A stretch of DNA of 64,000 bases, from contig NZ_JBAJEY010000004.1 in assembly GCF_039822285.1 (NCBI RefSeq), forward strand, positions 62,001-126,000, written 5' to 3'. The stretch comes from Thiofaba sp039822285. Lineage in GTDB: Bacteria > Pseudomonadota > Gammaproteobacteria > Halothiobacillales > Halothiobacillaceae. The notes under the pieces are model-generated. The model did not search any database. It saw only the letters and a program-made list of their open reading frames with translations, and was not told where the DNA came from. The translations under genes and the position numbers were made by a program. This document shows, piece by piece, positions 44,685-53,157 of this stretch; the first letter of the stretch is position 1, and each line of letters begins with the position of its first letter.

Positions 44685-45413
44685 TCATAGCTCCAGCAAC
44701 ATGCGCTGCTCCTCAGGCGAGGGGGTGACGCTGCGGTTCTGATAAAAGTCGAAGATGGCGTCCAGCACGGCCTGCGGCTCATCAATGATCTGGAACAGGC
44801 CCATGTCGGAGGCGTCGATGGTGCCCGCGGGAATGAGGGTGTCGCGCAGCCAGTCGATGAGCCCGGCCCAGAAACGGCTTCCGACCAGGATGATGGGGAT
44901 GCGCCGGCTCTTGCCGGTCTGCACCAGGGTGAGGATCTCCGCCAGCTCGTCCAGGGTGCCGAAGCCGCCCGGCAGGACGACGTAAGCGGAGGCGTACTTC
45001 ACGAACATCACCTTGCGCGCGAAGAAGTGCTGGAAGTGCAGCGAGATGTCCTGGTAGGGGTTGCTGCGCTGTTCGTGGGGCAGCTGGATGTTCAGGCCGA
45101 TGCTCGGCGCGGCTCCGCCCTTCGCCCCCTTGTTGGCCGCCTCCATGATGCCCGGTCCGCCGCCGCTGATCACGGCGAAGCCGGCATCGGCCAGTTTCTT
45201 GGCAATCTCGACCGCCTGGGCGTAGTACGGGTTGTCGGGTGAGAAGCGGGCCGAGCCGAAGATACTGACCGAGGGCTCGATGCTGGAGAGCGTCTCGAAG
45301 CCGGTGACGAACTCGGACATGATCTGGAACACCTTCCACGACTCGCGGGCGAGGTGGGCGGAGTCCTTCGGCGGACGCGCGGGACGGTGGGGGGGCTGGG
45401 CGCTGTCGCTCAT
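44685..45413 (-). CDS. LOG-family nucleotide 5'-monophosphate nucleosidase
   Basis: About 242 residues with the lysine-decarboxylase-like LOG motifs: GGGPGIMEAANKGA and PGGFGTLDE (the PGGxGTxxE active site). Such proteins cleave AMP or cytokinin ribotides to the base and ribose phosphate; in bacteria they are nucleotide-salvage enzymes. Start at 45413 is tentative (no strong ribosome site; 45455 is an alternative). Divergent from polA. Confidence 0.9.
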   Translation of the reverse strand: MSDSAQPPHRPARPPKDSAHLARESWKVFQIMSEFVTGFETLSSIEPSVSIFGSARFSPDNPYYAQAVEIAKKLADAGFAVISGGGPGIMEAANKGAKGGAAPSIGLNIQLPHEQRSNPYQDISLHFQHFFARKVMFVKYASAYVVLPGGFGTLDELAEILTLVQTGKSRRIPIILVGSRFWAGLIDWLRDTLIPAGTIDASDMGLFQIIDEPQAVLDAIFDFYQNRSVTPSPEEQRMLLEL

Positions 45414-45496
45414 GCGCGTATCAAGGGCTCGGAAAAAGTCTGAAAAAGGTACCATGGAGCCCCGCGTTGCCGGAAGTTCGTCAGGATCCATCAAGC

Positions 45497-48292
45497 ATGT
45501 CCAAGCCCCCCCTCGTTCTCGTCGACGGCTCCTCCTACCTGTTCCGCGCCTTCCACGCCCTGCCGCCCTTGACCACGCGCGACGGCGTGCCGACCGGCGC
45601 CCTGCACGGGGTGCTGGCAATGATCCAGAAGCTGGTGCTGGAGGAGCAGCCGGGGCTCGTGGGGGTGGTGTTCGATGCGCCGGGCAGGACCTTCCGCGAC
45701 GACCTCTATCCCGAGTACAAGGCCCACCGCCCGCCCATGCCGGACGAGCTCCGGGTGCAGATCGAGCCTTTGCACCAGGCGATCCGTGCCCTGGGGCTGC
45801 CGCTGTTGATCGTCGAGGGGGTGGAGGCGGACGATGTGATCGCCACCCTGACCCGCCAGGCGCGCGCGCGGGGCTTGCCGGTGCTGATCTCGACCGGTGA
45901 CAAGGACATGGCCCAGCTGTCTGCGCCTGGGGTCACCCTGATCGACACGATGAAGAACACCCGCCTCGACCCTGCCGGGGTGGAGGCGAAGTTCGGTGTG
46001 CCGCCCTCGATGATCGTCGACTACCTCGCGCTGGTCGGTGATACCAGCGACAACGTGCCCGGCGTGAAGGGGTGCGGGCCGAAGACGGCGGTGAAGTGGC
46101 TGCAGGAATACGGCTCGCTCGAGGGGGTGATGGCGGCGGCTGCATCGATGAAGGGCAAGGCAGGAGAAAACCTGCGCGCGGCGTTGAACCATCTGCCCCT
46201 GTCGCGCACGCTGGTCACCGTGCGCGATGACGTGCCGCTGCCCGTGACGCTGGATGACTTGCATCCCACCGAGCCCGACCTGCCGACGCTGATCGAGCTT
46301 GCGGAACGCTACGAGCTTGCGCGCCACCTCAAGGCTTGGCAGGAGAAGCTCAATGGTGGATCGGGCATGCCCCTCTCCCCTGGCGGGAGAGGGGCAGGGG
46401 AGAGGGGGGAGGCGCCCGCGCTTGGCGTTGCGGCGATTCCGGGTGCTGCATCCCCCTCTCCCCAGCCCTCCCCCCCCGGGGGGGAGGGGGTTTACCGCGC
46501 CATTCTTGATGAAGCGGCCCTTGACGAATGGCTTCAGCGTCTCGCCGCGGCCGAGCTGATCGCCCTGGATACCGAGACCACCAGCCTCGATCCCATGCAG
46601 GCTGAGCTCGTCGGCCTCTCCTTTGCCGTGCAGGCAGGTGAGGCGGTCTACATCCCGCTCGCCCACAGCTATCCCGGTGCGCCGGACCAGCTCGACCGCG
46701 GGAAGGTGCTCGAGCGCCTGCGCCCGCTGCTCGAGAGCGACCGGCACGCCAAGGTCGGCCAGAATCTGAAGTACGACGCCCACGTGCTGGCCAACCACGG
46801 CCTCCGGCTTGCGGGCATCGCGCACGATACCCTGCTCGAGTCTTACGTGCTGGATGCCGGGCAGCTGCGGCACGATCTCGATGCGTTGGCGCGCCGCCAC
46901 CTTGACCACGAGACCCTCACCTACGAACAGGTGGCCGGCAAGGGGGCGAAGCAGATTCCCTTCGCGGCGGTCGATATCGAGATGGCCACCCGTTATGCCG
47001 CCGAGGATGCCGACATCGCCCTGCGCCTGCACCAGGTGCTGTGGCCGCGCCTGGCGGCTGAACCGGGTTTAAAGCGTGTTTACGAACAGATTGAGATTCC
47101 GCTGCTGCCGGTGCTGATGCGCATCGAGCGCAATGGGGTGCGGATCGACGCCGCCCTCTTGCACCGGGTCAGCCACGAGCTGGCCACCCGCATGCATGCC
47201 CTGGAACGCCAGGCGCACGAACTCGCAGGGGGCCCCTTCAACCTGGCCTCCCCCAAGCAGCTGCAGGAGGTCCTGTTCGCCCGCCTCGCCCTGCCGGTGG
47301 TCAACCGCACGCCCACCGGCCAGCCCTCCACCAACGAGGAGGTGCTGGAGCAGTTGGCCGAGCAGCACGCGTTGCCGCGCGTGATCCTAGAGCACCGCAT
47401 GCTCGCCAAGCTCAAGAGCACCTATGCCGACAAGCTGCCGCAGGCCATCGACCCGCGCACCGGCCGGGTGCACACCATGTACCAGCAGGCGGTCGCCTCC
47501 ACGGGCAGGTTGTCCTCCACGGAGCCCAACCTGCAAAACATCCCGGTGCGAAGTGAGGAGGGACAGCGCATCCGCCAGGCCTTCATCGCGCCCGAGGGCA
47601 TGCTCATCCTCTCCGCGGACTATTCGCAGATCGAGCTGCGCATCATGGCCCACCTCTCGGGCGATGCCGGCCTGCTCAAGGCCTTCGCGGAGGGGCGGGA
47701 CATCCACCGCGCCACGGCCGCCGAGGTGTTCGGTCTGCCGCTCGACGCGGTGAGTGACCTGCAGCGTCGTGCCGCCAAGGCGATCAACTTCGGCCTGATC
47801 TACGGCATGTCCGCCTTCGGGCTTGCGCGCCAGCTTTCCATCCCGCGCGCCGAGGCACAGGCCTATGTCGATCTCTACTTCGCCCGCTATCCCGGGGTGC
47901 GTCGCTACATGGAGGAGGCGCGTGAGAAGGCCCGCGACAAGGGCTATGCCGAAACCCTGTTCGGCCGTCGCCTGCAGCTACCCGACATCCGCTCGCGCGA
48001 TGCCCGCCGCCGCCAGCAGGCGGAGCGGGTGGCCATCAACGCGCCCATGCAGGGCACGGCGGCGGACATCATCAAGCGGGCCATGATCGACATCGATGCC
48101 TGGCTGGAGGAGAGCGGCTTCCCAGCGCGCATGATCATGCAGGTGCATGACGAACTGGTATTCGAAGTCGAGGCGGGGCAAGTCGAGGCGCTGGCCCAAG
48201 AGGTGAAGATGCGTATGGCCCGGGCCGCCGAACTGGCCGTGCCGCTGGTGGTGGAGGTCGGCTGGGGCAGGAACTGGGGCGAGGCGCATTGA
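45497..48292 (+). CDS. polA: DNA polymerase I
   Basis: 931 residues: 5'-3' nuclease domain (about 1-285; VDGSSYLFRAFHALPPL, GDKDMAQL), a 3'-5' proofreading domain with intact DTET, NLKYDAH and YAAEDADIAL motifs, and the polymerase palm (DYSQIELRI, LIYGMSAFG, VHDELVFEV). It fills gaps, removes Okazaki primers and repairs DNA. Residues about 291-332 (GMPLSPGGRGAG..PSPQPSPPGGEG) are the in-frame translation of a REP pair inserted in the linker between the nuclease and Klenow parts. All catalytic residues are intact, so activity is expected. Confidence 0.95.
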   Translation: MSKPPLVLVDGSSYLFRAFHALPPLTTRDGVPTGALHGVLAMIQKLVLEEQPGLVGVVFDAPGRTFRDDLYPEYKAHRPPMPDELRVQIEPLHQAIRALGLPLLIVEGVEADDVIATLTRQARARGLPVLISTGDKDMAQLSAPGVTLIDTMKNTRLDPAGVEAKFGVPPSMIVDYLALVGDTSDNVPGVKGCGPKTAVKWLQEYGSLEGVMAAAASMKGKAGENLRAALNHLPLSRTLVTVRDDVPLPVTLDDLHPTEPDLPTLIELAERYELARHLKAWQEKLNGGSGMPLSPGGRGAGERGEAPALGVAAIPGAASPSPQPSPPGGEGVYRAILDEAALDEWLQRLAAAELIALDTETTSLDPMQAELVGLSFAVQAGEAVYIPLAHSYPGAPDQLDRGKVLERLRPLLESDRHAKVGQNLKYDAHVLANHGLRLAGIAHDTLLESYVLDAGQLRHDLDALARRHLDHETLTYEQVAGKGAKQIPFAAVDIEMATRYAAEDADIALRLHQVLWPRLAAEPGLKRVYEQIEIPLLPVLMRIERNGVRIDAALLHRVSHELATRMHALERQAHELAGGPFNLASPKQLQEVLFARLALPVVNRTPTGQPSTNEEVLEQLAEQHALPRVILEHRMLAKLKSTYADKLPQAIDPRTGRVHTMYQQAVASTGRLSSTEPNLQNIPVRSEEGQRIRQAFIAPEGMLILSADYSQIELRIMAHLSGDAGLLKAFAEGRDIHRATAAEVFGLPLDAVSDLQRRAAKAINFGLIYGMSAFGLARQLSIPRAEAQAYVDLYFARYPGVRRYMEEAREKARDKGYAETLFGRRLQLPDIRSRDARRRQQAERVAINAPMQGTAADIIKRAMIDIDAWLEESGFPARMIMQVHDELVFEVEAGQVEALAQEVKMRMARAAELAVPLVVEVGWGRNWGEAH
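46370..46490. repeat. BIME (REP pair) inserted in frame within polA
   Basis: CCCCTCTCCC/GGGAGAGGGG hairpin (46370-46394), an inverted GGGGAGAGGGG..CCCCCTCTCCCC segment, and a second stem CCCTCCCCCC/GGGGGGAGGG (about 46466-46490). Same layout as the element at 25339-25428. It encodes about 42 Gly/Pro/Ser-rich residues and keeps the polA frame. Confidence 0.85.
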
Positions 48293-48322
48293 GGGGGATG
48301 TCCCATAGGAGCCCCCCAGACT

Positions 48323-48479
48323 GTTTCAAAAGGGCTGTCCTGCCCTTTTGAAACCCGCCTCGTCGCGGTACACGCCCGCGACGGGCTCCGAGAATCAATC
48401 ACTTATTGTGATTGATTCTCGCGCGAGCCATCCATGGCTCGCATTTCCAGGCTGTGTCAAAGGCTTTTGACACAGCCTG
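48323..48479 (+). repeat. Five-hairpin repeat element, copy D
   Basis: Perfect stems at 48323-48335/48342-48354, 48361-48368/48376-48383, 48389-48402/48408-48421, 48423-48429/48436-48442 and 48448-48461/48466-48479. In the last stem GTGTCAAA replaces GTTTCAAA and the opposite arm changes to match (TTTGACAC). It is separated by 37 bases from copy E; together they occupy most of the 529-base gap between polA and the convergent GGDEF-EAL gene. Confidence 0.9.
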
Positions 48480-48516
48480 CCCCGACGCGATCCGACCCAT
48501 CGGCCCGGGGCAGATT

Positions 48517-48674
48517 GTTTCAAAAGGGCTGTCCTGCCCTTTTGAAACTCGCCTCGTCGCGGTACACGCCCGCGACGGGCTCCGAGAATCAATCACTTGC
48601 TGTGATTGATTCTCGGGCGAGCCATCCCTGGCTCGCATTTCCAGGCTGTTTCAAAAAGTTTTGAAACAGCCTGG
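48517..48674 (+). repeat. Five-hairpin repeat element, copy E (reference copy)
   Basis: Stems: 48517-48529/48536-48548, 48555-48562/48570-48577, 48583-48596/48602-48615, 48617-48623/48630-48636, and 48641-48656/48659-48674 (15-16 base pairs). The first and last both start with GTTTCAAAA, so the two ends of the element are also complementary to each other. Copy E is the most regular and serves as my reference. The stretch 48675-48815 after it holds nothing else I can identify. Confidence 0.9.
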
Positions 48675-48815
48675 GGGGCGGGCCTCCTACCATGCAGGGT
48701 GGGTTGCGGAACTTTTTGCCGCCGGGGAGGAACTAATCGTTAAGTCCGTCGCAAGGGCGGGCGAGATGCCACCTCGCAGGAACGCGGGGCCCATCATGCG
48801 CAATCTGCCATTTTC

Positions 48816-48839
48816 GGGGGCCTACGCCCCCTTTTCTTT
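48816..48839 (+). terminator. Intrinsic terminator downstream of polA
   Basis: GGGGGC-CTAC-GCCCCC followed by TTTTCTTT on the plus strand, about 520 bases after polA. It overlaps the last codons of the convergent GGDEF-EAL gene, so it is read by polymerase arriving from polA through the hairpin repeats. Confidence 0.7.
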
Positions 48840-50822
48840 GCCCCAGTCATAGCTTGGCAGCTTGCCTTCCAGCAGCAGGCCATCCCAGGCATGCAGCGGC
48901 TGTGGCGGGCCAAACAGGAAGCCCTGCAGCAGGGCGGTAGGCAGGTGCTGGCGGATGAACTGGGCCTGCTCGGGCGTCTCCACCCCTTCCACCACCACGG
49001 CAAGCTGCAGGCCCTTGGCCAGTGCGAGCATGGTCTCGACGATCTTGACCGCTTCGGCATCCTCGGGGATGCGGTCGCGGATGAAGCTCTGGTCGATCTT
49101 GAGCTTGTCGATCGGCAGCTCGTTGAGCAGGCTCAAGGTGGAGTGGCCGGTGCCGAAGTCATCCACGGCGATCAAAAAGCCGCGCATGGCGAGCTGGAGG
49201 ATGCGCTCACGGACGAGGTCGATACTGCCGACCAGCCCCGACTCGGTGATCTCCAGCATCAGGGCGGTGGGGTCGAGGCGGTATTTCTGCAGGGTGCCGA
49301 TCAGCATCTCGGGCAGTTTGGGATCGAGCAGTTGACGGGGGCTGATGTTCAGGGACAGAAACAGGGGTTTGCCGGAGCGGTTGCGCCAGCTGGTCAGGTG
49401 CTGGCATGCCTGATCGAGGAGCCACTGGGTCAGAGGGATGATCAGGCCAGTTTCTTCGGCCACGGGGATGAACTCTTCAGGCGGGACATAGGCCCCGTCC
49501 TGATGTCGCCAGCGCATGAGGCATTCGAAGCCTTCCAGCTGACCCGCCTGCGCGGCAATCAGGGGGTGCAGGAAGCACTCGATCTCCCGTCGCTCGAGGG
49601 CGTGGCGCAACCCCTGTTCGAGGTGGAAGCGGCGGGTGATCAGCTGGGACATGGCAACGTCGTGCAGCGCGGCCTGGTCCCCGCCGTTCGACTTGGCGTG
49701 GAGAAGGGCGAGATGTCCGGCCTGCACCAGCTCGTCGGCCCGTCGGCCATCGTGCGGGAAGACGGCTATCCCTAGGCTGCCGGTGAGCTTCAGGGTGTAG
49801 CGCGGCTCCTTGAGTTCGATCGGGCGACGCAGGGACTCCAGGAAGGTACCGGCCCGCTCGAGGGCGCGTGCGTGACTGGACTCCGGCGCGACCAGGGGCA
49901 TGAGCAGGGCGAATTCGTCGCCGCCGAGGTGGGCGAGCCTCTCGCTGGGCTGGAGGGCGTGGCGCAGGCGGGCCGCGACTTGGACGAGGATGCGGTTGCC
50001 CAGATGCGGCCCGAGGGTGTCGTTGACGATCGTGAAACGGTCGATGCCGATGATCGCCAGCAGCCAGTGGCGTTTGGGGTCAGCCTGGAGGATGGCGTCC
50101 ACCTCGTCGAGGAAGCTGGCCCGGTTCTGTAGTCCCGTGAGGGGATCGTGGTGGGTCAGCTGGTGGAGCTGGGCGCGGGTTTCCTCCACCGGGCTGAGAT
50201 CCTGAAGCACGCCAAGCAGATACTGGGGGCGCCCCGTATCGTCCAGCAGGCTGAGGAGGCGCAGGAAGGCGGGAAAGGTCGAGCGATCGGCACGCCGCAG
50301 GACCAGGCGTCCTTCCCAGTGGCCGAGCTGGAGTATCTTGCCGCAAAGGTTCTGGAAGAACGGCGTGTCTTCGGGCGCCAGCACGTCTCCCAGCCGTCGC
50401 TCGCGCATCTGGTGGGCCGGGCGTTGGAGGAGATGCTCCAGCGCGGGGTTCACCTCGAACACCTTTCCGTCATGGCTGGCCATGAAGACCCCTTCGTCGA
50501 GGCGGGCGAACAATTGCTGGGCGGCCCACTGTTGCCGTCTGAGGTGTTCCGCACTGCGGGCGGCGTCACGGAGCTGATCGCGGGCCCGGGTGGTTTGGGC
50601 GAGCAGGTTGTGCTGGGCGGCGACGATGGCCTGCAGATGGGCCATCGCTTCCTGGATCGATCGCCGTGGGGGCGGGGAGCCGGCGCCACTGGCAAGGTCG
50701 AGCAGTTGGCGGCGCAAGGACCACAGTCGCCAGATGAGGCCAGCCAGGGCGAGGCTGGCGATCGCGACCCAGGCCAAGCCGATGACCAGCAGCAGGTCAT
50801 GCGGGGAAGAGGTGGAAATCAT
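48822..50822 (-). CDS. PAS-GGDEF-EAL protein
   Basis: 666 residues. One N-terminal helix anchor, a coiled coil, a PAS-like domain (DEGVFMASHDGKVFEVNPALEHLL), then GGDEF with intact GGDEF but no RxxD inhibitory site (QPSE instead), and an EAL domain whose signature reads ECL. The metal ligands NISPRQ, EITES, VDDFGTGHS, LKIDQSF and EGVET are present, so phosphodiesterase activity is likely. It probably acts in the cytoplasm and may affect the PilZ-controlled cellulose synthase 8 kb away. The start is ATG at 50822. Confidence 0.9.
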   Translation of the reverse strand: MISTSSPHDLLLVIGLAWVAIASLALAGLIWRLWSLRRQLLDLASGAGSPPPRRSIQEAMAHLQAIVAAQHNLLAQTTRARDQLRDAARSAEHLRRQQWAAQQLFARLDEGVFMASHDGKVFEVNPALEHLLQRPAHQMRERRLGDVLAPEDTPFFQNLCGKILQLGHWEGRLVLRRADRSTFPAFLRLLSLLDDTGRPQYLLGVLQDLSPVEETRAQLHQLTHHDPLTGLQNRASFLDEVDAILQADPKRHWLLAIIGIDRFTIVNDTLGPHLGNRILVQVAARLRHALQPSERLAHLGGDEFALLMPLVAPESSHARALERAGTFLESLRRPIELKEPRYTLKLTGSLGIAVFPHDGRRADELVQAGHLALLHAKSNGGDQAALHDVAMSQLITRRFHLEQGLRHALERREIECFLHPLIAAQAGQLEGFECLMRWRHQDGAYVPPEEFIPVAEETGLIIPLTQWLLDQACQHLTSWRNRSGKPLFLSLNISPRQLLDPKLPEMLIGTLQKYRLDPTALMLEITESGLVGSIDLVRERILQLAMRGFLIAVDDFGTGHSTLSLLNELPIDKLKIDQSFIRDRIPEDAEAVKIVETMLALAKGLQLAVVVEGVETPEQAQFIRQHLPTALLQGFLFGPPQPLHAWDGLLLEGKLPSYDWGKEKGA

Positions 50823-50956
50823 GGTCGAGACTTCCAGTCCGGGGCGCCCAGGCGAGAGGGCGGTCGAGGCGCTGTTCCTTGGTCACCCGCCTCGTGGGCT
50901 TTCCTGTGGGCGCGTTCCGCGGGGGCGTCCGGATGGGGTGGTGACACGCTCTTGCC

Positions 50957-52048
50957 TTATCGATCCGGTGTCACGCCCAGATGCTCGAGGCTCTCGTAAG
51001 TGAGGGCACCGTGCGCCAGGCCGTTCTGCCGCTGGTAAGCCAGCAGTGCGTGGTGGGTTTGCCTGCCGAACTTGCCGTCGATGGGGCCTGGGTCGAAGCC
51101 GGCCTGCTTCAAGGCTCCCTGGAGCGTTTGCACGAGGGCGGGCGTGAGCTCGTGATCGCACACGGCGCGGCGGAATACGACGCTGGGCTCGCCTTCATAA
51201 TGGGTGGCGATGAGGCGCTTGATCTCGGGGGGGAGCTGCTGTTCGTCGACGTGCTCGGGGCTGGTGATTTCCTGCACCCGGAGATTCGCGGTCCGCGGGG
51301 CAATGTCGATGGGGACTGCGCGGGCCGGGATCTCGATCACCCAGCGCGAGACCTCCTTGTAGACGGCCGGCTCGACCACCTCGCGGGTGGTTTCCGGCTG
51401 CACCAGGATCTTGCGCTTGATGGTCTGGGTCTTCGCCGGGATGAGTCGCGAGCAGAGGGTCTGCACGGGCATGTCGGGCGCGCGACGGGCGGTGGAGACC
51501 TTGCAGCGCTCAAGGACGGTGCGTTCCGCTTCGATCTCGATAGTCACCTCACGCTCTTCGAACACGGCCGGCACGACGACCGAACGGCGAATCTCCGGAC
51601 GCACCATGACTTTCTCGCTGATGCGCTTGTATACCGGCGGCTCGATGCGGTAGGTGACGCCTCCTTCGCGCACGATGATCTCCTTCTGGGCCGCCTCCAC
51701 CATCGCCGGGGTGATCTCGATGTCGTTGACGGCATCGCGTACGACGATCTCCAAGGGCTTCTGCACCGGCTTGGGATTGATCACTGCCTGCACCCAGCAC
51801 TCGCCCGGGCGGATGGTGGGCTGGCTGGCAGGAAACAGGGGCTGGGGGGGGGCGGTCGACGCTGCGGTCGCGGATGCCGCGGCCTGGGGCACGGGTTGTG
51901 CGGATGGCTTGATGGCTTCGGCCTGAGGCGAAGGGGGGAGCGTTGCGGCCGGCGTGTTGCTGGCCGAGGGTGCTCCATCGGGGATGTTCGCGCATCCGGC
52001 CAGGCTCATGCCCAGCATCATCGACATCAGAAGAGGGGACGGTCTCAT
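50957..52048 (-). CDS. Peptidoglycan-binding lipoprotein with internal repeats
   Basis: 363 residues: lipobox SLAGC near residue 20, an Ala/Pro/Ser-rich linker, then two or three copies of a beta-rich unit of about 75 residues (with V-x-P-x-x-x-R-x-V-V-x-P-A-V patterns, as in RPEIRRSVVVPAVFEE and QPETTREVVEPAVYKE), and a C-terminal PG_binding_1 domain (TLQGALKQAGFDPGPIDGKF). It likely tethers the outer membrane to the cell wall. The start at 52048 is chosen because the lipobox then sits at a typical distance; 52066 is possible. Confidence 0.75.
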   Translation of the reverse strand: MRPSPLLMSMMLGMSLAGCANIPDGAPSASNTPAATLPPSPQAEAIKPSAQPVPQAAASATAASTAPPQPLFPASQPTIRPGECWVQAVINPKPVQKPLEIVVRDAVNDIEITPAMVEAAQKEIIVREGGVTYRIEPPVYKRISEKVMVRPEIRRSVVVPAVFEEREVTIEIEAERTVLERCKVSTARRAPDMPVQTLCSRLIPAKTQTIKRKILVQPETTREVVEPAVYKEVSRWVIEIPARAVPIDIAPRTANLRVQEITSPEHVDEQQLPPEIKRLIATHYEGEPSVVFRRAVCDHELTPALVQTLQGALKQAGFDPGPIDGKFGRQTHHALLAYQRQNGLAHGALTYESLEHLGVTPDR

Positions 52049-52258
52049 CACTTCAGGCCTAGGCATCAAGGTTTCAAGAGCTGCGCTGATCCGCGCTTCC
52101 CGAAGGCGCTGGACAGGGTCGCACCGTGCGTCGATCCGCGTCACGGAGACTTGGCTGGCCAAGGACGGTCAGGCGCTTGTGCATGTTACCCGGTTCGTTC
52201 GAGCTAGATAATGCCTGAATCAGGACGATCCAGGTGCTGCCAGACCTTGCCCCAAATG

Positions 52259-52285
52259 CGAAACGCCGACGTGATCGGCGTTTCG
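52259..52285 (-). terminator. Terminator of the cellulose operon
   Basis: Perfect 11-base arms (CGAAACGCCGA and TCGGCGTTTCG, loop CGTGA) about 50 bases after the SGNH gene stop. There is only a weak T-run on the minus strand. Confidence 0.55.
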
Positions 52286-52336
52286 TGTGGACTCGGGCAT
52301 GGGGCGCGAGACGTCGGGCGTGCCTCGGATTCCCGG

Positions 52337-52993
52337 TCAGGGAGCCTTCTTCGGTGGGTTGGCAAGGATGGCCTCGGTGATGCCCTGTGCCCAGGCCCGG
52401 TAGTACTTGCCGGTGTAATGCTGGCCGTCGACGGTCTTCCATTCGTCCGGCTTGGCGAACTTGGTGGAGTCGATATAGGTGCAGGGTGCCACGTTCTCGG
52501 CGAGGAACTCGTTCACCCGCGTGACCAGTTCGGGCGCCTTGTTGAAACGCTTGCCCCCCTGGCCCCAGCCCGGGCCGGCCCAGTAACACTGCGCCCCGGT
52601 CTCCTTGATCAGACTGGTGAGCGCGGTGACCTCCTGGTAGGCCCAGCTTTTTGGGAACTCGGCGTTGGCATAGGAGCCGATGGTGTCGCCGATGACGACC
52701 AGGATGACATCGGTCTTGTCCTTGGCCATGACATCCTTGACGGCGACACCTTCGGCCTGGCCCAGGATTTCGTTGGCTGCGCCCTGGCCGATGCGCTCCG
52801 CACGACCGCAGTCGGTCGTCGTCGGCTTGATCCACTTCATCGGCGACGCCCCGCACACCCCGATGGAGTGCACGTTGGCGCCCTGTTCCGTGAGGCTCTC
52901 ATGCAGCGGATTCATCAGGTAGTGCGGGGTCGCCATGTGGCTCTCGCCAATGACCAGGAAGGTGAGTCCAGCAAGTGCTGCGGTTGCCGACAT
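52337..52993 (-). CDS. SGNH-like hydrolase or acyltransferase (WssF-like)
   Basis: 218 residues. A hydrophobic N-terminus, FLVIGESHMATPH near the start (the Ser block), a VIGDTIGSY Asn/Gly-type block and a C-terminal DGQHYTG (Asp-x-x-His) give a plausible Ser-His-Asp triad. In Pseudomonas fluorescens the similar-sized WssF with an SGNH-type fold is needed for cellulose acetylation, so I infer an acetyl-transfer role here. It is the last gene of the operon, 164 bases after BcsC. ATG 52993 has GGAG 7 bases upstream. Confidence 0.65.
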   Translation of the reverse strand: MSATAALAGLTFLVIGESHMATPHYLMNPLHESLTEQGANVHSIGVCGASPMKWIKPTTTDCGRAERIGQGAANEILGQAEGVAVKDVMAKDKTDVILVVIGDTIGSYANAEFPKSWAYQEVTALTSLIKETGAQCYWAGPGWGQGGKRFNKAPELVTRVNEFLAENVAPCTYIDSTKFAKPDEWKTVDGQHYTGKYYRAWAQGITEAILANPPKKAP

Positions 52994-53157
52994 GAGAGGT
53001 CTCCATTCAGGGGGATTGATACGGTCCTTGCCCACTCCGCTCCCCGCTGGATTGGATCGGCGGCCGCGGGACGGGGCGACATGGCGATGGTGCTTGCCGC
53101 CCGGAGGTCGCAAGCCACGTCGCATGGGGGGAAACTACACGGCGCCTTAGCTCGGGG

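Noticed and set aside
48323..48674. CRISPR array
   Set aside because: Repeats are not evenly spaced with unique spacers; each unit is a set of internal hairpins and the copies are only two in tandem.
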